Source of the DNA: CBFDCQ01 sp965603355
GTDB lineage: Bacteria > Hydrogenedentota > CAZGCA01 > CBFDCQ01
Reading direction: 5' to 3'
Assembly: GCA_965603355.1 (NCBI GenBank)
Contig: CBFDCQ010000025.1
Location: 1-39,996 of the forward strand
Length of the DNA: 39,996 nucleotides
In this document: positions 8,755-15,863 of the stretch, one piece after another
Layout of the letters: each line of letters begins with the position of its first letter
How positions within the stretch are numbered: position 1 is the first letter of the stretch
Program-made: the position numbers and the translations under genes
Notes under the pieces: generated by a model
Seen by the model: only the letters and a program-made list of their open reading frames with translations
Told to the model about the DNA's origin: nothing
The model's database searches: none

Positions 8755-9963
8755 TTGAGGTCCACATTGCGTCGCATATTACATATTGACATGGACGCGT
8801 TCTTCGCGTCGGTAGAGCAGGTACTCGATCCCACCCTCGAAGGGAAACCTGTGATAGTCGGCGGCGACCCTGACGGGCGCGGTGTAGTATGTACCGCGTC
8901 CTACGAGGCGCGTAAGTTCGGTGTGCATTCCGCGATGCCTCTCGCCACGGCAAAACGGCTCTGTCCGCAGGCCGTCTTCATCCAAGGCAAGTTCGAGCAT
9001 TATCGTGATGCGTCAGAAAGGATCATGAACGCACTGGACGCGGTCTCCCCGAAAACAGAGCGGCTCTCTCTTGACGAGGCGTACGTCGACATAACAGGGT
9101 CGCTGCGCCTGTTCGGCAGCGGCAGGGCAATTGCGCTGAAGCTGAAACGCGATATACGCAACCGCACATGTCTGCCGGCGTCCGTCGGTATAGCCGCAAA
9201 CAAGCTCGTTGCAAAAATCGCGTCGGATGAGGCCAAACCGGACGGGATTCTCGAGGTATCTCCCGGCGACGAGCGCTATTTTCTAGCCCCGTTACCCGTA
9301 GCCAGGCTCCCCGGTGTCGGTGCCCGCACTCAAGATACGCTCGACCAGCTCGGCGTTCGTACCATCGGCCACCTGGCGCAAATACCGCCCGAGGCCCTCA
9401 AGAAGGTTTTCGGGCAGTCCGGCTACGCACTCCAGCAGCGCGCGCGGGGCATACACTTCAGCCGTGTTGAGGAGGCGCCATACCCGAAATCCATCGGTCG
9501 CGAGACAACCTTCCCGCAGGATCTGCTCGACTGGGAACATATCGAGTCGGTTCTGTGCTATCTGACGGAAAGGGCCACCTACGCTCTGCGCGAACAGCGT
9601 ATGGAAACCAGATGCATCACCCTGAAGGTGCGCTACGCCGATTTCAAGACTCTGACTTTCGCGAGAACGTTGCCCCAACCTACCGATCTCGACAGGCTGA
9701 TTTACGAGACGCTGCGAGATCTGTTGCCGAAGGCCAAATCCCGGCGTGCCAGGGTCAGGCTCATCGGTATGTCGCTGTCGTCCCTGACCCATAACCAGCA
9801 TCAACTATCCCTGTTCCCGCCAAAACTCCACCAGAAATGGCGCCGTGCGCTCGTCGGCGTCGATCGCGTAAGGGATAGGTACGGGTTTGACTTTCTGGGC
9901 AGCGCCCGGTCCATGAAGCTCCAACGAGATTTCCGGCCGCTCACACCGTCGCTGTCGCGGTGA
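8755..9963 (+). CDS. dinB: DNA polymerase IV (Y-family translesion polymerase DinB)
   Basis: Error-prone lesion-bypass polymerase, 402 residues. The catalytic acidic residues are intact: Asp12 in HIDMDAFFASVEQ and Asp107-Glu108 in LSLDEAYVDIT, so it is an active DinB rather than the inactive ImuB type. VGIAANKLVAKIASDEAKPDG and LPGVGARTQDTLDQLGV are thumb/HhH motifs. QLSLF at 350-354 near the C-terminus is a beta-clamp binding motif. The start is TTG 8755, with GAGGG 8 bases upstream. It follows lexA, so SOS control is inferred. Confidence 0.96.
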   Translation: MRSTLRRILHIDMDAFFASVEQVLDPTLEGKPVIVGGDPDGRGVVCTASYEARKFGVHSAMPLATAKRLCPQAVFIQGKFEHYRDASERIMNALDAVSPKTERLSLDEAYVDITGSLRLFGSGRAIALKLKRDIRNRTCLPASVGIAANKLVAKIASDEAKPDGILEVSPGDERYFLAPLPVARLPGVGARTQDTLDQLGVRTIGHLAQIPPEALKKVFGQSGYALQQRARGIHFSRVEEAPYPKSIGRETTFPQDLLDWEHIESVLCYLTERATYALREQRMETRCITLKVRYADFKTLTFARTLPQPTDLDRLIYETLRDLLPKAKSRRARVRLIGMSLSSLTHNQHQLSLFPPKLHQKWRRALVGVDRVRDRYGFDFLGSARSMKLQRDFRPLTPSLSR

Positions 9964-10000
9964 GCAGGGCCGGCTCGTGAACCGCCCTATAACTGTGTAG

Positions 10001-10070
10001 GTCGGGCGTCTGGCCCGACAGAACCAAGGGTAACGGATACGCCCAACGGCGGGCAGGATGCCCGCCCTAC
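10001..10070 (+). repeat. Two small hairpin repeats between dinB and the PIN gene
   Basis: Hairpin 1: GTCGGGC (10001-10007), loop GTCTG, GCCCGAC (10013-10019). Hairpin 2: GGCGGGCA (10048-10055), loop GGA, TGCCCGCC (10059-10066), then CTAC. They belong to a dispersed family in this window with a 5' GTAGG edge, GC-rich arms of varying sequence and a CCCTAC edge. Neither has a T-tract, so they are not typical terminators. A weaker third arm pair lies at 9966-9989. Confidence 0.75.
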
Positions 10071-10102
10071 CTTTGGATAGTGATTAGCTGAGGTAAAATG
10101 AC

Positions 10103-10600
10103 ATGTTCCGATTCATCAAGAGACTGATTCCCGGACGCGCCAAGGAGAAACCCATCCGCATCGCTATAGACACGAATATCATGGTCGGCGCGATGATGAA
10201 ACCGACCGGCGCATCCAGAAAAATACTCGATATGTGGGTTGAGGGTCGCCTTTCGCTGCTCGTGACGCGCCAGATCCGCCGCGAATATCTCAATATCCTC
10301 TCACAAAGATGGGTCAAATCCGACTGGGTAGCGGAATTTAACGGGCGTATAGACGAACACGCCGAGACCGTCGTCGCACAGGAGAGGATACACGTCATTA
10401 CGGAGGATCCCAGCGATAACATGTTTCTCGAATGCGCCGCCGCCGGTGAAGCGAATTACATAATTACCAGCGACCGGCACCTGTTGGCTCTAAAACGGTT
10501 CCGTGAGACTGAGATCGTCACACCCACACGGTTCCTCAAACTGGTGCAACCTAACCCGTTGGGGCGGTTCGCGACCCGCCCTCACAGCGCCCGGCAATGA
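10103..10600 (+). CDS. PIN-domain protein (putative VapC-like or PIN-family nuclease)
   Basis: 165 residues with a PIN fold: first acidic motif IRIAIDTNIMVGAMMKP (about residues 20-36), middle TRQIRREYLNIL, and the acidic DPSDNMFLECAAAG and IITSDRHLLAL motifs that complete the metal site of this RNase family. It resembles the 'PIN family putative toxin' group, but no antitoxin gene is adjacent; instead it lies between dinB and dnaE2. The last about 15 residues (NPLGRFATRPHSARQ) are encoded by a hairpin repeat at 10562-10581 and are probably not native. Start ATG 10103 with GAGG 10 bases upstream. Confidence 0.85.
   Translation: MFRFIKRLIPGRAKEKPIRIAIDTNIMVGAMMKPTGASRKILDMWVEGRLSLLVTRQIRREYLNILSQRWVKSDWVAEFNGRIDEHAETVVAQERIHVITEDPSDNMFLECAAAGEANYIITSDRHLLALKRFRETEIVTPTRFLKLVQPNPLGRFATRPHSARQ
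10562..10581 (+). repeat. Hairpin repeat forming the 3' coding end of the PIN gene
   Basis: GGGCGGTTCGCGACCCGCCC, a 20-base palindrome with one mismatched pair. It differs by one base from the perfect palindrome at 35873-35892. It lies inside the reading frame and supplies the last codons before the PIN gene stop region. Confidence 0.8.
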
Positions 10601-10648
10601 ATCCAGGACGCGGTAAGTCCTGTCCTTACAAGTCTTTACGGAAAGGTT

Positions 10649-13600
10649 ATGCAGTTCGTTCATTTACATTGTCACAGCAACTATTCCCTTCTCGAGGGCG
10701 CCAGTCGGGTTGCGGATCTGATCGAGCTGGCGCAGCGTGACGGTATGACAGCGCTCGCGCTGACCGACACCAACGCGCTATACGGCGCGGTACCGTTCTA
10801 CACGGCGGCGCGCGATGCGGGCATCAAACCGATCATCGGCGCACATATCAAGGCGCGCGACGGTGAAGCGGTGCTTCTTGCCCGAAATTTGAAAGGATAC
10901 AGCCATATTTGCCGGATAGTTACCGCGCGCCACCTGGAAGACGAATTCTCCCTGCGCGATGCTCTGCGCGAACCTTCCGACAACATCTTCATCCTCTCCC
11001 CCGACGCATCTCTCCTGAAACACCTTACTGAGTACTGTGTAGGGGAGGGTCTTGTACCCTCCCTGGAAAACGCTCCTCTCACTACGGGAGCCCACGAGGG
11101 GCTCCCCTACATTGGCGAGAATCGAGGGCGCAGCAAGCAGCGCCCCTACGCCAGGGATGACCTTTTTCTGGAGATCGTCAATTACGGGGAGGAAAAATCG
11201 CGGTGCCGTGCACAACGGTTGGTCGAGTTGGCGCAACATCTCCGGCTGCGTCCGGTCGCGACGAACCGGGTATTCTTCGCCCATGCACAAGGATACAAGG
11301 TACATCGCGTGCTATCTGCTATTCGCGAGAACACGACGGTAGCCGCGCTCGACCCCGCCCTTCTGGCACATCCCGAAAACTGGCTCAAACCGCAATCGCG
11401 CATGGTGCAACTCCACGCCGGATGGCCCGATGCAGTGATGAACACGAACCGGATAGCCGACCGGTGCACCCTGGAATTGCCGCTTGGCAAGCCGATCTTC
11501 CCGAAAGCAGAGCTCCCTCCCGGCGAGACGCCTTTCTCATACCTGTGGAAACTCGCATTCGACGGCGTACGGGAGCGATACAAACCGCTTACACCGCGCG
11601 TTATCGACCGCCTTAGGTACGAACTCGAGGTGATCAACAAGCTGGGTTTCGCGCCATACTTCCTGATCGTGTGGGATATCGTCCGATACGCGCGAGACCA
11701 GGGCATATCCACAGTCGGTCGTGGTTCGGCGGCGGACAGCCTCGTATCCTACGCACTGGGCATCACGCAGGTCGATCCGTTCAAATACGACCTGTATTTC
11801 GAGCGATTCCTGAACCTGTCGCGCACGGATTGTCCCGATATCGACCTCGATATATGCTGGAAACGCCGCGATGACGTGATAGATTACGTATATCAGCGGT
11901 ACGGTTCCGACCGGGTTGCCATGATCAGCACGTTCGCCACGTTCCAGGCGCGGTCCGCGGTAACTGATATCGCCAAGGCATTCGGTCTGACACGCGACGA
12001 GATCAGCCCGTTCACCGCGCTGCTGCCCCACTACCACTCCTCGGACATAAAGACTGTCGTGGAACGCCTGCCGGAATGCCGCAATCTGCCCATAAACGAG
12101 GAACCGTTCAAATCCATCGTCGAGATGAGCGAGGCGATAAACAATTTCCCGAGACATCTGTCGATACACTGCGGCGGACTGGTTATCGGGCGCGATCCGC
12201 TAACTGAACTCGTGCCGCTGCAGCGCGCCGCGAAAGGTATCGTCATCACCCAGTACGATATGGGCCCGATCGAGCAGCTAGGCCTCGTCAAGATGGACCT
12301 CCTCGGTCACCGGTCGCTGACAGTGATCGACGAGACGGTCGAGAAGGTCTGGCGTAATAGAGGCGTGAAGGTAGATATCGGTAAACTCCCGGAACCTGAC
12401 GCGTTGACCGGAGAACTGCTCCGCAACGGCCGCACCATAGGCTGTTTCCAGATCGAATCGCCGGCTATGCGTTCGCTGCTCAGAAGCCTTCAGGCGGACG
12501 ATACCGACTCGCTTATTAAAGGGTTATCGCTCGTCCGGCCGGGACCCTCCGGCAGCGGTATGAAAAAGCGGTACATCCGGCGTCACCTCGGCAAGGAACA
12601 AACCGAGTATCTTCATCCGAAAATGGCCGATCTGCTGAAACATACATACGGCGTCATGCTCTACCAGGAGGATATACTGCGCGTCGCGAGCGCCGTCGCC
12701 GGTATGACGCTCGCCGAGGGCGACCAACTGCGCCGTGCCATGACAAAAAAGCGTTCCCGCGCGGAAATGGCAAAAATCAGCCAACGGTTCATACGGAAAG
12801 CTGTAGAAAACGGCGTCCCGGAGACCACCGCGGTCGAAATATGGGGTCTTATCGCCAACTTTTCCGCGTACGCTTACTGCAAAGCACATGCGTGCACCTA
12901 CGGGCAGCTCGCTTACCGGTGCGCGTACCTCAAGGCGCACTACCCGGCGGAGTTCCTCGCGAGCGTCCTGTCGAACCGGGGCGGGTTCTACTATCCGGCA
13001 GTCTACATCGAGGAAGCCAGACGGTTCGGGCTGGCTATTCTTCCGCCGGACATCAACCGCAGCGAGTACGGCTACACCGCGAAAGGCAACGCCGTACGCG
13101 TCGGCTTCATCGAGCTCAAAGGATTGAGCACAACAGCGGTAAACTCTATCCGTGCGGCACGCGAGAGGCATCCATTCACCTGTCTCGCGGACCTCTGGCG
13201 TCGGGCAAAACTCAACCGCGCGGAAGCGGAGGCGCTCGTGAAGGTCGGCGCGCTGGACAGCTTCGGCAGAACGCGACCGGAACTCCTCTGGGAACTCCAC
13301 ATGCTTGCTACTCAAGGTGTTAGGTCAGATTTGTCGGCTGAGGAGGAACTTTTTCGGACGTTCGATAACGGTCCGGGCCATATCGTACCGCTTATTCCTC
13401 AATACTCCCGCAAACAGATGCTCGATCACGAAGCGGGCCACCTCGGCATGACCGTTTCCGAGCACCCGTTGAGCTACTACGTCCCGAACCTGTTGCAGCA
13501 TCCGTTGGTCGCGAGCCACGATATGGCCGATTACCACGGGAAAAAGGTCACCGTGGCAGGCTGGCTCATTGCGGAACGGCGCCACGGGCTCAAAGGGCGC

Positions 13601-13813
13601 GGCTGTATGAAATTCCTCACCCTGGAGGACGCCGCCGGGGTGTTCGAGGCCATCCTTTTCCCCAAAACGTACCAGAAATACGGTCATCTACTCACATCGC
13701 ACGGACCGTACATCATCACCGGCCGCGTCCAGTACGAGGATTTCAACACCACCCTCATCGCCGATAAGATCGAGACGACCACCGACCACCACCCGGCGAT
13801 AGACGCGAGATAA
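10649..13813 (+). CDS. dnaE2: Error-prone DNA polymerase DnaE2 (C-family alpha subunit)
   Basis: 1054 residues, shorter than replicative DnaE and typical of DnaE2. N-terminal PHP domain (FVHLHCHSNYSLLEGAS), polymerase palm with GRGSAADSLVSYALGIT and catalytic aspartates Asp397 and Asp399 (PDIDLDICW) and Asp550 (VKMDLLGH), fingers region with QLRRAMTKKR, then an OB fold near the C-terminus (VTVAGWLIAERRHG). Residues about 131-167 are an unusual insertion made of three hairpin repeats (11042-11149) read in frame. With lexA and dinB upstream it forms an SOS mutagenesis cluster; imuA and imuB are absent. Assignment as DnaE2 rather than a short DnaE1 rests on length, motif wording and context. Start ATG 10649 behind GAAAGG. 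Confidence 0.93.
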   Translation: MQFVHLHCHSNYSLLEGASRVADLIELAQRDGMTALALTDTNALYGAVPFYTAARDAGIKPIIGAHIKARDGEAVLLARNLKGYSHICRIVTARHLEDEFSLRDALREPSDNIFILSPDASLLKHLTEYCVGEGLVPSLENAPLTTGAHEGLPYIGENRGRSKQRPYARDDLFLEIVNYGEEKSRCRAQRLVELAQHLRLRPVATNRVFFAHAQGYKVHRVLSAIRENTTVAALDPALLAHPENWLKPQSRMVQLHAGWPDAVMNTNRIADRCTLELPLGKPIFPKAELPPGETPFSYLWKLAFDGVRERYKPLTPRVIDRLRYELEVINKLGFAPYFLIVWDIVRYARDQGISTVGRGSAADSLVSYALGITQVDPFKYDLYFERFLNLSRTDCPDIDLDICWKRRDDVIDYVYQRYGSDRVAMISTFATFQARSAVTDIAKAFGLTRDEISPFTALLPHYHSSDIKTVVERLPECRNLPINEEPFKSIVEMSEAINNFPRHLSIHCGGLVIGRDPLTELVPLQRAAKGIVITQYDMGPIEQLGLVKMDLLGHRSLTVIDETVEKVWRNRGVKVDIGKLPEPDALTGELLRNGRTIGCFQIESPAMRSLLRSLQADDTDSLIKGLSLVRPGPSGSGMKKRYIRRHLGKEQTEYLHPKMADLLKHTYGVMLYQEDILRVASAVAGMTLAEGDQLRRAMTKKRSRAEMAKISQRFIRKAVENGVPETTAVEIWGLIANFSAYAYCKAHACTYGQLAYRCAYLKAHYPAEFLASVLSNRGGFYYPAVYIEEARRFGLAILPPDINRSEYGYTAKGNAVRVGFIELKGLSTTAVNSIRAARERHPFTCLADLWRRAKLNRAEAEALVKVGALDSFGRTRPELLWELHMLATQGVRSDLSAEEELFRTFDNGPGHIVPLIPQYSRKQMLDHEAGHLGMTVSEHPLSYYVPNLLQHPLVASHDMADYHGKKVTVAGWLIAERRHGLKGRGCMKFLTLEDAAGVFEAILFPKTYQKYGHLLTSHGPYIITGRVQYEDFNTTLIADKIETTTDHHPAIDAR
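11042..11149 (+). repeat. Three hairpin repeats inserted in frame within dnaE2
   Basis: Hairpin a: GGGAGGGT (11043-11050), loop CTTGT, ACCCTCCC (11056-11063). Hairpin b: GGGAGCCC (11086-11093), loop ACGAG, GGGCTCCC (11099-11106), then CTAC. Hairpin c: GGGCGC (11126-11131), 8-base loop, GCGCCC (11140-11145), then CTAC. The first is preceded by GTAG. Together they encode about 37 residues of low family likeness between LLKHLTEYC and ARDDLFLEI. Confidence 0.85.
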
Positions 13814-13927
13814 TGGTCCCGCAGACTTGCTATTCGGATCAAACCCGTATACAATCTACCCGAAGCGTGACTACCGTCGCGTTGTTGGGTCATAGTTCTG
13901 TTCTTGAAGAAGGGGGGGGTCGGCAAA

Positions 13928-14896
13928 ATGAAGAAGAAAGGTTTTACGCTAATCGAGCTGCTGGTGGTCATAGCGATCATCGGCATACTGGCGGCGATAC
14001 TGCTGCCGGCGCTGGCACGTGCGCGCGAAGCCGCGCGGCGTGCAGTATGCCAGAGCAATTTGAAACAGTGGGGGCTCATCTTCAAGATGTACGCAAACGA
14101 GAGCGAAGGGAACAAGTTCCCGCCCATGCTGCTCTCGCAGACCGACATAGTCGCTCAGGCCTCAGATCCGCTCATCAGGTGCAATATGGTCAACGACTGG
14201 CACTGGGTGCTGAGTCTGCCTTCCGTGTATCCTGAGTACTGCACCGATGTGAAGATCCTGTTCTGCCCGTCCGATGCAGACAGCGCTTCCGCGTACAATA
14301 GCGGCGCCTTCAACGTCCAAGGCAATCCGGACCTGCCGCTTGACCCGTGCAGGTGGTTCCAGAACGCGTCGTATGAGTACCTGGGCTGGGCAATAACGCA
14401 CGACCTTTTTATCAGAGACGGTTTCACGGGCAACGAGAATTGGCAGACGTCGGATTTCGACCAGATATTTCCAGGAGGGGAAAACGGCGACCTGATGGAT
14501 GCCATTTGGGATGCTTTTGACGAAGCGAATGAAAGCGGCGACCCCGCTCCCCTGGATCGCGACCTGACGTGGACCGATGTCTATTGGGGCGAGGGTACCA
14601 TGGCGGAGGGCACGCTGTTCCGGATCCGCGAGGGTGTCGAGCGATTCTTTATCGCCGACATCAACAATCCTGCCCGAAAGGCGACGTCACAAAGCGACCT
14701 CCCGGTGATGTGGGACATGTCCACAGCGTATTTGGACACGCTCGAGAACTTCAACCACGTGCCGGGCGGTGGAAACGTGCTCTACATGGACGGCCACGTG
14801 GAGTTCATCAGGTATCCGGGCGAGTTTCCGTTGTGCACCGTTTACGTATGGCGCTATGACGAGCTCGGGGACGGTGAACATAGTCCGGGCTGGTAG
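13928..14896 (+). CDS. Prepilin-type pseudopilin-like protein (DUF1559-like, H-X9-DG type)
   Basis: 322 residues. It begins with a type IV prepilin leader MKKKGFTLIELLVV: peptidase cleavage would fall between Gly5 and Phe6, followed by a long hydrophobic helix (IAIIGILAAILLPALARA) and AREAARRAVCQSNLKQWG. The C-terminus carries FNHVPGGGNVLYMDGHVEF, the 'MDGH' signature of these proteins, which are abundant in PVC and related phyla. Probably membrane-anchored and surface-exposed; function unknown. ATG 13928 follows a GGGGGG site. A possible promoter (TTGCTA 13827, TACAAT 13850) lies just past dnaE2. The gene is bracketed by dnaE2 3'-end sequence on both sides. Confidence 0.9.
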   Translation: MKKKGFTLIELLVVIAIIGILAAILLPALARAREAARRAVCQSNLKQWGLIFKMYANESEGNKFPPMLLSQTDIVAQASDPLIRCNMVNDWHWVLSLPSVYPEYCTDVKILFCPSDADSASAYNSGAFNVQGNPDLPLDPCRWFQNASYEYLGWAITHDLFIRDGFTGNENWQTSDFDQIFPGGENGDLMDAIWDAFDEANESGDPAPLDRDLTWTDVYWGEGTMAEGTLFRIREGVERFFIADINNPARKATSQSDLPVMWDMSTAYLDTLENFNHVPGGGNVLYMDGHVEFIRYPGEFPLCTVYVWRYDELGDGEHSPGW

Positions 14897-14970
14897 GCTT
14901 GCGCGTTCGACATATTGAGACAAGTGTTTTCCATCGCGAACCGCTGATCGCAGCGGCCATGGGGATAACA

Positions 14971-15066
14971 AAGGACGGGTGCATGAAATTCCTCACGCCT
15001 GAGGATTTCAACACCACCGTCATCCCCGATACGATCCACCTCGCCACGGATCCGGCGCAGACTTGA
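14971..15066 (+). pseudogene. Decayed duplicate of the dnaE2 3' end
   Basis: The stretch repeats two pieces of dnaE2. 14971-15004 matches 13591-13628 (shared GAAATTCCTCAC and flanks), and 15001-15065 matches 13736-13829 (shared GAGGATTTCAACACCACC, and CGCAGACTTG beyond the stop). About 110 bases between two GAGGA words are missing. An open frame of 28 codons (14983-15066) keeps residues such as MKFLT and EDFNTT. It is not functional as a polymerase. Confidence 0.88.
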
Positions 15067-15141
15067 GCGAGGCCGGGCTGATGAATCCTTCCGCACGATG
15101 GCACGCTTGACGAAGCCAGTACACAGCACGTATGATTCCGT

Positions 15142-15228
15142 CATAAGGCTGTCAGAACTACAATGGTGTACACCCATGTGCTCAGTCGTGGCTGGAAGCG
15201 CGTGAGGAGTTCGGCTGATGCGCTTTGA
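15142..15228 (+). pseudogene. Remnant of an integron integrase (IntI) C-terminus
   Basis: Reading from CAT 15142 to TGA 15226-15228 gives 28 residues: HKAVRTTMVYTHV followed by LSRGWKRVRSSADAL. This matches the end of integron integrases: the His after the 'LLG' turn, the nucleophile Tyr in YTHV, and the IntI tail that usually reads LNRGGxGVRSPxD. An in-frame stop lies 7 bases before the His codon and the rest of the gene is missing; the dnaE2 scar abuts upstream. It runs in the same direction as the cassettes that follow, as in the reverse-integrase integrons described from Spirochaetes and Planctomycetes. Confidence 0.85.
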
Positions 15229-15242
15229 GCTAGTCTCACGGT

Positions 15243-15400
15243 GCGTGTTACACGGAAACCATGTAACACGCATTGTAAATGGGAAGGGAGCTGTAACTCC
15301 CTATTTTAGAATGAGTTGTCCGGGTCATGTTTGCGCGTGTTATACGGCAAAATCGCCAGATAAAGGTGTTACACAGAAACCATGTAAGCCGTAGTTAGCC
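15243..15400 (+). other. Candidate attI region with direct repeats and GTTAGCC core
   Basis: Non-coding stretch between the integrase remnant and the first cassette gene. A 22-base motif beginning GTGTTACAC and ending CCATGTAA occurs at 15245-15266 and again at 15366-15387 with one mismatch; a weaker copy starts at 15337. The first copy is also a hairpin (GCGTGTTACA 15243-15252 with TGTAACACGC 15262-15271). The core GTTAGCC lies at 15394-15400; the cassette would begin at T15395. Reverse complement of GTTAGCCG pairs 7 of 8 with CAGCTAAC, the R'' of the first attC, as expected for the two ends of one cassette. Confidence 0.65.
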
Positions 15401-15411
15401 GGTGAACAATT

Positions 15412-15756
15412 ATGAAGCGTGCATCGATTCAACTTCGACTGGCTGCCTTTCTCTGTCTGTTCGCCGCTCTCCTCATGATAATCAGAGTAATCCAGACACG
15501 TGCTTACGACGAGGCAAAGGACTTCTTCTTCGATAATCCGCGAGGCTTTGTTCTAATCGGCCTGATGTTATTTGTGGGTATCCCGGTCAGTGTATATGTT
15601 CTTGTTACAAACAGAGAGCCCAGCTGGGCAGCGGGGCAGGAGGCCAAGTTCGCCAAGAGCCGAAAGGAACTCATACTTAAAGTCATCTTACTGATTGTCC
15701 TAGCTATACTAATAGCCATAGTTGTGCTTGGGTTTCGACGTGTTTCGGCTTGGTGA
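15412..15756 (+). CDS. Small membrane protein, first integron cassette gene
   Basis: 114 residues with three predicted transmembrane stretches: about 10-25 (AAFLCLFAALLMII), 44-62 (FVLIGLMLFVGIPVSVYVLV) and 88-107 (LILKVILLIVLAILIAIVVL). A short charged loop lies between the second and third. No family recognised. It starts 12 bases after the GTTAGCC core and stops 7 bases before an attC site, the compact arrangement of an integron cassette. No strong Shine-Dalgarno is visible, as is common for cassette genes close to the attachment core. Confidence 0.75.
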   Translation: MKRASIQLRLAAFLCLFAALLMIIRVIQTRAYDEAKDFFFDNPRGFVLIGLMLFVGIPVSVYVLVTNREPSWAAGQEAKFAKSRKELILKVILLIVLAILIAIVVLGFRRVSAW

Positions 15757-15762
15757 ATGTAC

Positions 15763-15823
15763 AGCTAACCACTCGCTCCACCAGACGGGCACAAGCCCGC
15801 AGGTGAGTTCGAAATCGTTAGGC
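15763..15823 (+). other. attC recombination site 1
   Basis: 61-base imperfect palindrome: R'' AGCTAAC (15763-15769), arm CTCCACC, central stem CGGGC-ACAA-GCCCG, arm GGTGAG and R' GTTAGGC (15817-15823, matching GTTRRRY). Arm CTCCACC pairs with GGTGAG except for one unpaired C, the extrahelical base typical of attC sites. It lies just after the stop of the preceding small gene. Confidence 0.88.
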
Positions 15824-15863
15824 ATGGCAATTGCGGGCGCCACAAGAGAAGGAGGTAACAAAG

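Noticed and set aside
10001..11149. Hairpin series as a CRISPR array or terminators
   Set aside because: Arms differ between copies, spacing is irregular, no cas genes, and no T-tracts follow the stems.
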